In this document: positions 18,459-25,888 of the stretch, in pieces
Numbering within the stretch: the first letter of the stretch is position 1
Layout: the number at the start of each line of letters is the position of its first letter
Origin: an uncultured Clostridia bacterium
GTDB taxonomy: Bacteria; Bacillota; Clostridia; Christensenellales; CAG-917
DNA: 64,000 bases
Direction: 5' to 3'
Assembly (NCBI GenBank): GCA_944332815.1
Contig: CALVKQ010000005.1
Coordinates: 62,001-126,000 of the forward strand
Program-made: the position numbers and the translations under genes
Notes under the pieces: model-generated
Told to the model about the DNA's origin: nothing
Database searches by the model: none
What the model saw: the letters and a program-made list of their open reading frames with translations, nothing else

Positions 18459-19229
18459 TCACTTTTCGGTTTTTTCTTGGTATTCCGCGGCGAGCGCCCT
18501 GTATGCCGCAGCCCCTGCGCATTTAGGGTCGTAATCCGCCACCGTTTTTCCGTAACTTGGCGCTTCGGCGAGCCTGATGTTTCGCGGTATTCTGGTCGCA
18601 AACACCTTGTCGCCGAACACTTTTTCTATCTCCGCTATAACTCCTTTGGAGAGTTTGGACCTTCCGTCGTACATCGTCACCACAACTCCTTCCACTTCTA
18701 TATCTGGGCGGAGGAATTTTTTGACGAGTTTTATGGTGTTCATGATCTGCGACAACCCTTCGAGCGCAAAATATTCGCATTGTATGGGGATGATCACTCC
18801 GTCGGCTGCGGCAAGCGAATTGACCGTCAGCAGCCCGAGAGAAGGAGGGCAGTCTATGAACACGTGATCGTAGTCTTTTTTTATTTCTTCTATCTTTTCA
18901 TCCAAAACTCTTTCTCTTCCTATCATCACCTGCGCGAGTTCGAGTTCCGCGCCGGCAAGATCTTCGGATGAGGGGATGAGTAACAGATTTTCTTTTTCGG
19001 TGGGTCTGACTGTTTCCCCGGCAGTCTTTCCGCCCGTCAAAAGGTCGTAAACGGAATTTTTGTTTTTATGCTCGAAAAAACCTAGCGCGCTCGACGCGTT
19101 CCCTTGCGGATCCATGTCGATGACAAGGACTTTTTTGCCTCTTTCCGCCAAAAACGCCGCCATGTTGACACACGTCGTGGTTTTCCCGACGCCGCCTTTT
19201 TGATTGGAAAATGCCGTGACCCTTGCCAT
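18459..19229 (-). CDS. parA: Chromosome-partitioning ATPase ParA (Soj)
   Basis: Walker-type ATPase that drives ParB-origin complexes apart. It has 256 residues from the ATG at 19229. The deviant Walker A motif is KGGVGKTTT (about 11-19). DMDPQGNAS and the Walker B region DYDHVFIDCPPSLGLLTVNSL follow. An upstream TTG (19244) would place GGAGG only 3 nt from the start. From the ATG, a perfect -10 box lies 6 nt upstream, so a leaderless message is predicted. Confidence 0.96.
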   Translation of the reverse strand: MARVTAFSNQKGGVGKTTTCVNMAAFLAERGKKVLVIDMDPQGNASSALGFFEHKNKNSVYDLLTGGKTAGETVRPTEKENLLLIPSSEDLAGAELELAQVMIGRERVLDEKIEEIKKDYDHVFIDCPPSLGLLTVNSLAAADGVIIPIQCEYFALEGLSQIMNTIKLVKKFLRPDIEVEGVVVTMYDGRSKLSKGVIAEIEKVFGDKVFATRIPRNIRLAEAPSYGKTVADYDPKCAGAAAYRALAAEYQEKTEK

Positions 19230-19235
19230 ACCGAG

Positions 19236-19264
19236 ATTATACAATAACCTCCCTTAAAACACAA
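19236..19264 (-). promoter_or_regulatory. parAB promoter, predicts leaderless mRNA
   Basis: Minus strand: TTGTGT (19259-19264), a 17-nt spacer and a perfect TATAAT (19236-19241), then 6 nt to the parA ATG. The predicted +1 is the A of the start codon. Confidence 0.6.
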
Positions 19265-19454
19265 GTTGTTTCACAAAAAGTTTCACGCGCTCTTTTTCTC
19301 TTTCCTTTTCTTTGTTGACAACTTCCGCTCATTGTTGATGTTTTGTTTTGTTTTTCTTCTTTTTGTCTACATCCGGTTTTTTCTGTTTTTACAATATATC
19401 GTTTTCTCTTCTTTCTCTTACTCCAACACATTGTGTCGTCATTGTTTTTTCCAC

Positions 19455-19483
19455 TTGTCAACAGCCCTTATTTATGCTATTAT
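19455..19483 (+). promoter_or_regulatory. dnaN promoter
   Basis: TTGTCA (19455-19460), a 17-nt spacer and TATTAT (19478-19483). The leader is about 33 nt with only a weak purine-rich stretch (TGGGGTCGG) near the ATG. Confidence 0.5.
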
Positions 19484-19522
19484 TATTAAAAATAAAAAAT
19501 ATAACTGTTTTGGGGTCGGCTC

Positions 19523-20626
19523 ATGAAAGTCAGATGTCAGGGTGCAGAGCTTTCGGATGCTCTTGCTAAGGTAACAAAGGCGCTTCCCGTAAAGCGCAGC
19601 AATCCCATTTTGGACGGTGTGAAGATCAAAGCGGAAGGTGACGTGCTCACCCTTTTTGCGACAGACCTCGAACTTGCGATAGAGAAAAAAATAAACGCGG
19701 AAGTCCTTCTGGAAGGGGAGTGTGTCGTCCCCGGCAAACTGTTTGCGGATTACGCGAAAAAAATAGAGGACGAAGAGCTTGAGCTCGAACTCAATCAGGA
19801 TCATTCCCTTTCCGTCAAATATCTTGACAGTGAGGTCAAAATAAAGGGCTACGACCCCGACGATTATCCCATCTTCAAGGAAGTCGCGAAGGAAAGGTCG
19901 TTCAACGTCCTTAAAAAGGATTTCAAGAACCTTATCAACAAGATAATTTTCAACGTCGCCACGGATGAGGCAAGACCCGCGCTTCGCGGCTGCTGCCTTA
20001 ACATAAAAGAGGATACGGTGGAGGGCGTTGCGTCCGACGGTTATCGCCTCGGGCTCGTGACCGTGCCCATCGTCAACAACGGGATAATCGAAAACATCGT
20101 CATCCCGGCAAAGAGCATGATGGAGCTCAGCCGCCTTATAGACGATGAGGATGAGAGCATGACCGTGTATGTGGACAGAAACTACGTCATGGTGGACGAC
20201 GAACTCAAAACCAAGGTCGTGACCAGACTCATCGCGGAGTCCTATATCAGCTACTCCAAGATAATACAAACTGCGTTCGATTCCGTTGTGACGGTGGACA
20301 AAAAGAGCATTGAGAATGCCATTGACCGCGTGTCCCTCATAAACCGCAACTCCAAGAGGTATTGCGTCAAGTTCGACATCAAAGAAGGAGTCATGAATTT
20401 GAGCGCGGAGAGCGAGGACGGCAATGTCAACGAGAAAGTTCCCGTCACCCTCAACGGCAAAGATCTGACGGCAGGGTTCAACAGCAAATACGTCATGGAT
20501 TGTCTGAAAGCGATAGACGACGAGTACATCACGTTCAATTTCACGTCGTCCACGGCGCCTGCGATAATCAAAGGACCCGGAGAGAATTGGCTCTATCTCA
20601 TACTGCCCCTCCGCGTGATAGTGTAA
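19523..20626 (+). CDS. dnaN: DNA polymerase III beta subunit (sliding clamp)
   Basis: Ring-shaped processivity clamp. It has 367 residues, the standard length, with the three-domain clamp pattern: KVTKALPVKRSNPILDGV (domain 1), ARPALRGCCLNIKEDTVEGVASDGYRL (domain 2), and a C-terminal ending PAIIKGPGENWLYLILPLRV. It is transcribed rightwards and converges with dnaA. The usual dnaA-dnaN order on one strand is not kept. Confidence 0.96.
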   Translation: MKVRCQGAELSDALAKVTKALPVKRSNPILDGVKIKAEGDVLTLFATDLELAIEKKINAEVLLEGECVVPGKLFADYAKKIEDEELELELNQDHSLSVKYLDSEVKIKGYDPDDYPIFKEVAKERSFNVLKKDFKNLINKIIFNVATDEARPALRGCCLNIKEDTVEGVASDGYRLGLVTVPIVNNGIIENIVIPAKSMMELSRLIDDEDESMTVYVDRNYVMVDDELKTKVVTRLIAESYISYSKIIQTAFDSVVTVDKKSIENAIDRVSLINRNSKRYCVKFDIKEGVMNLSAESEDGNVNEKVPVTLNGKDLTAGFNSKYVMDCLKAIDDEYITFNFTSSTAPAIIKGPGENWLYLILPLRVIV

Positions 20627-20650
20627 AAAAAGAAAAAAAAAAGATAATAA

Positions 20651-20679
20651 AAAACCGCCCTTTTTCGGGGCGGATTTTT
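20651..20679. terminator. Terminator between dnaN and dnaA
   Basis: CCGCCC and GGGCGG around a T-rich loop are flanked by an A-run on the left and a T-run on the right. It is bidirectional between two converging genes. Confidence 0.75.
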
Positions 20680-20712
20680 ATATCAAAATAAAAAGCAAAA
20701 GAGATCAACCTT

Positions 20713-22083
20713 TTATCTGTTAAGAAGCATATTTTTAAGGTCGGCAACGATTATCTTTATCCTGGGGTTGGATTTTATCTCTTCACTGATCTTGTCGCGC
20801 GCGTGGATGATAGTGGTGTGATCGCGTCCGCCGAACATTTGTCCTATCGAAATGAGCGGCATGGAGAGAAGGTCGGTTATAAGATAAATGGCGATCATCC
20901 TCGGCTCGACTATGTTCTTCGTCTTCTTTTTCGAGAATATGTCCGTTGTGGTGATGCCGAAGTATCTGCACACGGTGGAAACGATGTCCTCGGCATCCAG
21001 GGTGTCCTTCTTTTCGTCGATGAAATCACGCAGGGCGTCGTAAGCGAGCTCCTTGGTGTCTATCACCCTGTTTGCAAGGGAACTGAAAAAGATTATCTTG
21101 TTTAGAAGCCCTTCCATGTCGCGGATGTTGGTGGTGGCGTTCTCTGCGATAAACTCCGCCACATCATCGGAAAGATTGAATTTTTCATGGGCGGCTTTCA
21201 TTTTTAGGATAGCGACCCTCGTTTCCATATCGGGAGGCTGGATGTCCACCGAAAGCCCCCAGGAAAAGCGTGTACGCAGTCTTTCTTCCAGGGTAGGGAG
21301 GTCTTTCGGAGAACGGTCGGAGGTGATGATGATCTGTTTGTTGGACTGATACAGGTCGTTGAAGATATGGAAAAACGCCTCCTGCGTCGCTTCTTTTCCG
21401 CTGAGGAACTGTATATCATCTATCATCAGAACGTCGCACGCGCGATACTTTTCCCTGAAACGGTTGCTTTCCTCGTTATTGCCGCCCCTGATAACACTTA
21501 TAAGCTCGTTTATCATAGTTTCGGAATTGGCGTAAACCACCTTGGTTTTAGGCGACTTTTTGAAAAGGTAATTCCCTATCGCGTGCAAAAGGTGAGTTTT
21601 TCCGAGCCCGACTCCGCTGTAAATGAAAAGAGGGTTATAGTTGCCGCCCGGATTTTCCGCCACAGTCTTTGCCGCGGCAAGAGCGTATTCGTTGGATTTG
21701 CCTTGCACGAAGGTGTCAAAGGAGTATTTTTCCAAAAAAGGATTGCTTTTTTCCTGTTTTTTGGCGTGTTTTTCGTCCACGATCAACCCTCTGTCGGGGA
21801 GGGAATCGCTCTGTTTTTTGAGGTACTCTCCCTCTTGTTCTTTGACGATGATCTCAACATCCGTAACAAAAGAATCCAGCGAGTTGACCACCTCTTTTAT
21901 CTGATCGAGATAGCTGCGTTCAATGGTTTTTTTAGAGATGGCGGTCTTTGCGGCAAGCACAAAAGTGCTGTCCACGAAACAGACGGGTTCCAACGGCTCG
22001 ATCCACATATCGTAGCTTATCGTCTGCATGGTTTTGGACAGTTCGTTTTTAACATCGTCCCAAAATTCTTCTTTTCCGATCAT
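20713..22083 (-). CDS. dnaA: Chromosomal replication initiator DnaA
   Basis: AAA+ initiator that melts oriC. It has 456 residues from the ATG at 22083. Domain I begins FWDDVKNELSKTMQTISYDMWI. Domain III has Walker A GVGLGKTH and Walker B VLMIDDIQF, and domain IV ends with the DnaA signature GGRDHTTIIHARDKI. A longer reading to 22278 has no ribosome site and crosses the promoter. The gene lies about 10-11 kb from the putative origin, in opposite orientation to dnaN and recF. Confidence 0.97.
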   Translation of the reverse strand: MIGKEEFWDDVKNELSKTMQTISYDMWIEPLEPVCFVDSTFVLAAKTAISKKTIERSYLDQIKEVVNSLDSFVTDVEIIVKEQEGEYLKKQSDSLPDRGLIVDEKHAKKQEKSNPFLEKYSFDTFVQGKSNEYALAAAKTVAENPGGNYNPLFIYSGVGLGKTHLLHAIGNYLFKKSPKTKVVYANSETMINELISVIRGGNNEESNRFREKYRACDVLMIDDIQFLSGKEATQEAFFHIFNDLYQSNKQIIITSDRSPKDLPTLEERLRTRFSWGLSVDIQPPDMETRVAILKMKAAHEKFNLSDDVAEFIAENATTNIRDMEGLLNKIIFFSSLANRVIDTKELAYDALRDFIDEKKDTLDAEDIVSTVCRYFGITTTDIFSKKKTKNIVEPRMIAIYLITDLLSMPLISIGQMFGGRDHTTIIHARDKISEEIKSNPRIKIIVADLKNMLLNR

Positions 22084-22090
22084 AGGAAAT

Positions 22091-22119
22091 ATTATAATTA
22101 AAAGGCTTGCAATTTTCAA
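22091..22119 (-). promoter_or_regulatory. dnaA promoter, predicts leaderless mRNA
   Basis: Minus strand: TTGAAA (22114-22119), a 17-nt spacer and a perfect TATAAT (22091-22096), then 7 nt (ATTTCCT) to the ATG. There is no Shine-Dalgarno sequence. No consensus DnaA box overlaps it. Confidence 0.6.
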
Positions 22120-22240
22120 GCGGAAAAGGCAAAATAAAACCGATCCGCAAGATATGCCGCCCGATAAAAAACCGACCCCGAAAGAAGGCAAAAAAAACGG
22201 CGTAAAAAACAAAAAAACAAGGGTCAAAAGAAATAAAAAA

Positions 22241-23335
22241 ATGAAGATACTTTCCCTCCGCGCGGAAAACTTCCGCAATTATGAGTCGCTCGACCTCACC
22301 TTTTCGGGTGGGGTGAACGTCATATGCGGAAAAAACGGGGCAGGGAAGACTAATATAATAGAGAGCGTCTATTTTGCGTCTTTGTTCGGATCGCCGCGCA
22401 CGACGAAAGATAAAGAAATGATAAAATTCGGCGAGGAAAAAGCGCGCGTCACCGTAAGGATAGAAAAGAGGTTCAGGCAGCATACCATAGCGATACAAAT
22501 AGAAGGAAACGGGAAAAAGAAGGTGCTTGTGGACGGCATCCCCGTGCGCAGAGCGGCGGAACTTATCGGCATACTCGGGGTGGTTTTCTTCTCCCCCGAC
22601 GAGATGAAGCTGGTCAAAGAAACGCCTGCGGAAAGAAGAAAATTTTTGGATGTCGGGTTGTCACAACAACAAAAAACCTACTTTATCGCGCTTTCTCGCT
22701 ATAATAAAGTGTTGAAACAGAAAAACAATCTGTTAAAAGAGGCATACAAGCAAACAGACCCGGACGCAATGCTTTCCGTGTGGGACGCGCAGCTTGCGGA
22801 GAACGGAGCAGAGATCGTCGCAAGAAGGAAAAGGTATGTCGAGGAGCTCAACAAACTTGCGTCGGCAGCGCACGAAAAGATGAGCGGAGGGAGAGAAAAA
22901 CTGACGCTTTCTTACGAAACGCCGCTCTCTGCGGATGGGGTGGACGCGCTCCGCGCGGAGTTTTACGACAAGCTGGAGCAGGCGCGAGAAAAAGATAAGC
23001 AGCTCGGGTATTGCACTGTAGGGCCCCACCGCGACGATATCATGATAGAGATAAACGGCGCGGACGGCAGAAAATTCGCGTCCCAAGGGCAGCAGAGGAC
23101 GGTCGCGCTTGCGATGAAACTCGGAGAAGTAGGGTTGTTCAAAAAGGAGAGCGGAGAGCCGCCGGTACTGCTTTTGGACGATGTGTTCAGCGAGCTGGAT
23201 GAAGAGCGGAGAAAAATGCTGCTAAAAATGACGTCGGACGTTCAGGCACTTGTGACCTGCACGGAGTTTTCGGGGGGCACGGGCAAAGAAAAAATAATAA
23301 AAGTAAGCGACGGCAGAGCGGAGGCTGTGAAGTGA
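22241..23335 (+). CDS. recF: DNA replication and repair protein RecF
   Basis: SMC-like ATPase that loads RecA at gaps with RecO and RecR. It has 364 residues from the ATG at 22241 (MKILSLRAENFRNYESLDL). Walker A GKNGAGKTN is at 30-38, with a signature-type region around ATVALAMKL-like residues and Walker B VLLLDDVFSELD near 317. An in-frame ATG at 22154 would add a Lys-rich 29-residue extension not typical of RecF. Neither start has a clear ribosome site, so the start is uncertain. It diverges from dnaA and overlaps the next gene. Confidence 0.93.
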   Translation: MKILSLRAENFRNYESLDLTFSGGVNVICGKNGAGKTNIIESVYFASLFGSPRTTKDKEMIKFGEEKARVTVRIEKRFRQHTIAIQIEGNGKKKVLVDGIPVRRAAELIGILGVVFFSPDEMKLVKETPAERRKFLDVGLSQQQKTYFIALSRYNKVLKQKNNLLKEAYKQTDPDAMLSVWDAQLAENGAEIVARRKRYVEELNKLASAAHEKMSGGREKLTLSYETPLSADGVDALRAEFYDKLEQAREKDKQLGYCTVGPHRDDIMIEINGADGRKFASQGQQRTVALAMKLGEVGLFKKESGEPPVLLLDDVFSELDEERRKMLLKMTSDVQALVTCTEFSGGTGKEKIIKVSDGRAEAVK

Positions 23336-24303
23336 TAGGAGATGTTTTTCTCGACGCGCTGACAGACAGCCTTATAGTGCTTGCTTTTTTACTGCCGATA
23401 AACGTGATCGTTTCCGTTGCGGAACCTCACCTTGCAGGAAAAATAAAATTAAAAGGCAGGTTTGCTCCGCTTGTCGGGGTGACGGTCGGGTTGTTCCCTC
23501 AATGCGGATTCAGCGTCGTTGCGACAGACCTTTACCAAAAAAGACATATCACGGTGGGCACTCTGCTAGGTGTCTATCTGGCGACCTCCGACGAGGCGCT
23601 GCCCATCTTTCTTGCCGCCGGCGAGAGGGCTGTGGACATCCTCCCCATGCTCGCTTTCAAATTCGCGATAGGGCTCATCGTCGGATACGCGGCGGACGCG
23701 GTGTATGCAGCAGGCAGAAAGAGGGTGGAAGAGCACAACGCAAATTGCGATCATCTCCCCGAAGTGCATATAGGCTGCTGCGGACATTCCATAGAAGAGG
23801 ATGAGGAAAAAGGTGAACACGACCATTCTCGTTGCGATACCCCCTGCGGAGAGGAAAAGGAGATCGCGGCGAAAAACAAAAAGAAAAACATAAAACAATA
23901 CGTTTTACACCCCGTCGGGCACAGCTTGAAGATATTCCTTTACATCTTTGCCGTGAATGTGTTGTTCGGCATCGTTATATATTGTGTCGGTGAAGAGCGG
24001 CTCATGGATTTCCTTTCCGCCAACCGTTATGTCGCACCCTTCTTTGCCGTGCTGGTCGGGGCTATTCCCAATTGCGCGTCCTCCGTGGTGTTGAGCGACC
24101 TCTATCTTATGGGAGGGCTGGGTTTCGGCGCAACACTCGGCGGACTGCTCATGAACGCAGGCATCGGCTTCGCCATCCTCTTCCGCAACAGAAAGGCGTG
24201 GAAGGAAAATCTCGCCATATTCGGCGTGATGCTGTTGGTGTCTTTGGCATTCGGCTATATCATCTCCGCATGCTTTTCTTTCGACACGCTGCAAATAGTG
24301 TGA
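23332..24303 (+). CDS. Putative heavy-metal/manganese exporter (ArsP_2-like, 10 TM)
   Basis: A 323-residue membrane protein with two homologous halves. Each half carries a conserved Pro-x-Cys turn in a helix: LFPQCGFSVVATDLY in the first and AIPNCASSVVLSDLYL in the second. This matches my memory of the putative 10-TM heavy-metal exporter family (Pfam ArsP_2). The central cytoplasmic loop (about 138-185) is rich in His, Cys, Asp and Glu, with CCGH, HDHSRC and TPCGEE, and suits metal binding. The GTG start overlaps the recF stop (GTGA) with GGAGG upstream. The transported metal is unknown. Confidence 0.75.
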   Translation: MIGDVFLDALTDSLIVLAFLLPINVIVSVAEPHLAGKIKLKGRFAPLVGVTVGLFPQCGFSVVATDLYQKRHITVGTLLGVYLATSDEALPIFLAAGERAVDILPMLAFKFAIGLIVGYAADAVYAAGRKRVEEHNANCDHLPEVHIGCCGHSIEEDEEKGEHDHSRCDTPCGEEKEIAAKNKKKNIKQYVLHPVGHSLKIFLYIFAVNVLFGIVIYCVGEERLMDFLSANRYVAPFFAVLVGAIPNCASSVVLSDLYLMGGLGFGATLGGLLMNAGIGFAILFRNRKAWKENLAIFGVMLLVSLAFGYIISACFSFDTLQIV

Positions 24304-24365
24304 TAAAAAAATAGCGACCCGAAAAAAGAAAGAAAAGCGCAAAAAACACGACATTGCCCAAAACC

Positions 24366-24408
24366 GTTGACTTTTTCCTTTCGGAATATTATTATAATCA
24401 AGCACACA
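24366..24408 (+). promoter_or_regulatory. tRNA promoter region
   Basis: TTGACT and TATAAT lie about 20 nt apart just upstream of the tRNA. The spacing is longer than ideal, and a TATTAT a few bases earlier is an alternative -10. Confidence 0.4.
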
Positions 24409-24414
24409 AAATCT

Positions 24415-24490
24415 GCCTGTTTAGCTCAGCCGGTAGAGCATGCGGCTGTTAACCGCAGTGTCGGGGGTTCGAGTCCCTCAACAGGCGCCA
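24415..24490 (+). tRNA. tRNA-Asn (anticodon GTT)
   Basis: A full cloverleaf. The acceptor GCCTGTT pairs with AACAGGC, the D stem is GCTC/GAGC, the anticodon stem TGCGG/CCGCA encloses loop CTGTTAA, and a GGGGG/CCCTC T stem carries TTCGAGT. The discriminator G and the CCA end are encoded. Length is 76 nt. Confidence 0.97.
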
Positions 24491-24491
24491 T

Positions 24492-24518
24492 ACACTCCGT
24501 AAAACGGAGTGTTTTTTT
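24492..24518 (+). terminator. tRNA terminator
   Basis: ACACTCCG, loop TAAAA, CGGAGTGT, followed by T7. It begins one base after the encoded CCA. Confidence 0.85.
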
Positions 24519-25075
24519 ATTCCTAAATACTCGAACCCCCTGACGCTAAAAGGCGCCTGCTCGGCTCCGCTCGCAGAAGAGATGCGCCTTTTACGCTATT
24601 CCGTCACTTCGTTCCTTACGGGGGGGTGAAGCTCTGCGCCGTCTGCTCGGCACCGCTCGCAGAATGTTTACGGCGCATTCGCTTCATCGTCGCGCGAAAG
24701 ACGCACTCCTCACGAGTCCCTCAACAGGCGCCACACACTCCGCTTCGCGGAGTGTTTTTTGTTCTTAAAAGACTCGAACCCCCTGACGCTAAAAGGCGCC
24801 TGCTCGGCACCGCTCGCAGAAGAGATGCGCCTTTTACGCTATTCCGTCACTTCGTTCCTTACGGGGGTTGAGTCCCTCAACAGGCGCCATACACTCCGTA
24901 AAACGGAGTGTTTTTTTATTCCTAAATACTCGAACCCCCTGACGCTAAAAGGCGCCTGCTCGGCTCCGCTCGCAGAATGTTTACGGCTCATTCGCTTCAT
25001 CGTCGCGTGTCGAGCACGCTCCTCACGAGTCCCTCAACAGGAGCCATACACTCCGTAAAACGGGGGTGTTTTTTT
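24519..25075. repeat. Array of three tRNA-Asn 3'-end copies plus terminators
   Basis: The last 19-27 nt of the tRNA (T-arm, acceptor, CCA) recur at 24713-24733, 24863-24889 and 25026-25046. Each copy is followed by a version of the tRNA terminator hairpin. The units end about 243, 156 and 157 bp apart. Each spacer starts with an inverted tRNA fragment (ACTCGAACCCCC at 24529-24540, repeated near 24772 and 24929). It then has CTGACGCTAAAAGGCGCCTG and a partly palindromic GCGCCTTTT segment. No gene is present. Hypotheses are repeated integration/excision at this tRNA, or a processed RNA array. Confidence 0.8.
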
Positions 25076-25089
25076 ATCATAATAAAAAT

Positions 25090-25112
25090 CCACCAGCCTA
25101 GCTGGTGGTTTT
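25090..25112. terminator. Hairpin terminator
   Basis: CCACCAGC, CTA, GCTGGTGG then TTTTC. It ends the tRNA-associated array on the right. Confidence 0.6.
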
Positions 25113-25122
25113 CTATTACAAA

Positions 25123-25151
25123 AAAACCGTCGCGAGTGACGACGGTTTTTC
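25123..25151. terminator. Bidirectional terminator downstream of the small membrane protein
   Basis: ACCGTCG, a 7-nt loop and CGACGGT, with A and T runs on the two sides. Confidence 0.75.
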
Positions 25152-25165
25152 GGGTGGTCGTTTTT

Positions 25166-25624
25166 TTATATCGCGTGTTCGACGGCGACAGCCACGGCGA
25201 AGCAAATCCAAAGCACAACGATGAACGCGCCTTCCGCAGGGATCGCGAGTCTGGTGTACGGGCAGTTCCACCCTTTGTCGATGAAAGTGAAGGTGAATCT
25301 GGTGAAAAAGACGGTGTTGGCGAAGATGAGCCCTCCCACCAGCGAGTAGAACGGCTGACCGAACACGAACGCCAGCACGGCAAGGAACAACCCGAGGGCG
25401 AAGGAGATGCCTCCGTAGTACACCCTGATCTCCGTCTTGCCTGCGTTGTCCACCGGCTGGACGGAGTAGTTTTTGCCGAACTTGACGGGGTTAAGGACGA
25501 ACACCACGGCGGTGCACAAAAAGTAAACGACCAGACCGATGGTGGCGACAGTTGCCGCAATGTTGTTTTCGATTATGAATTTGAGTGTTTCGGCGTTTAC
25601 CGCCGCATTTGCAAAACCGTTCAT
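25166..25624 (-). CDS. Small membrane protein, four TM segments (DUF4345-like)
   Basis: A 152-residue protein with four predicted membrane helices (VATIGLVVYFLCTAVVFVL, GISFALGLFLAVLAFVFG, SLVGGLIFANTVFFT, AFIVVLWICFAVAVAV). The YYGGISFALGLFL pattern recalls DUF4345, but I cannot confirm this. The ATG at 25624 follows AGGAGGG by 5 nt; a longer reading to 25756 crosses the promoter. It is monocistronic between terminators. No function can be assigned. Confidence 0.75.
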   Translation of the reverse strand: MNGFANAAVNAETLKFIIENNIAATVATIGLVVYFLCTAVVFVLNPVKFGKNYSVQPVDNAGKTEIRVYYGGISFALGLFLAVLAFVFGQPFYSLVGGLIFANTVFFTRFTFTFIDKGWNCPYTRLAIPAEGAFIVVLWICFAVAVAVEHAI

Positions 25625-25642
25625 AAAAACCCTCCTGACCCG

Positions 25643-25671
25643 ATTATATGGGACTTGACCTGCTCTGTCAA
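25643..25671 (-). promoter_or_regulatory. Strong promoter of the small membrane protein
   Basis: Minus strand: perfect TTGACA (25666-25671), a 17-nt spacer and perfect TATAAT (25643-25648). This is the best sigma-A-type promoter in the window. The leader is short but holds a good ribosome site. Confidence 0.75.
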
Positions 25672-25796
25672 TATCGGTTTTTGTTTGCGGTGGTTGAGGA
25701 ATGGAAAAGAGGGGAGCGAGAAAAGCAAAAGAAAGGAAAGGGTAAAAAGTCGGCATAAAGGCGGAGGGAAAACAGTTTTGAAGAAAAGGGTAAAAA

Positions 25797-25827
25797 ACAA
25801 AACCGCCGTTTTATGCGGCGGTTTTGT
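25797..25827. terminator. Terminator downstream of the 1124-aa protein
   Basis: ACAAAACCGCCG and CGGCGGTTTTGT form a stem with a 7-nt loop. Confidence 0.7.
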
Positions 25828-25888
25828 GTGTTACATCATTGTTTTTGTGTGGGTATGTAGGTCAAAGGAAGGTTAGGTATCGCGCGGT

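Noticed and set aside
19245..19522. oriC between parA and dnaN
   Set aside because: AT-rich but only about 280 bp, no good DnaA box, no compositional switch and no full parS; the evidence is stronger at about 10.9 kb.
22154..22240. Lys-rich N-terminal extension of RecF from an upstream ATG
   Set aside because: Not typical of RecF, no ribosome site, A-rich low-complexity sequence; the canonical start is at 22241.
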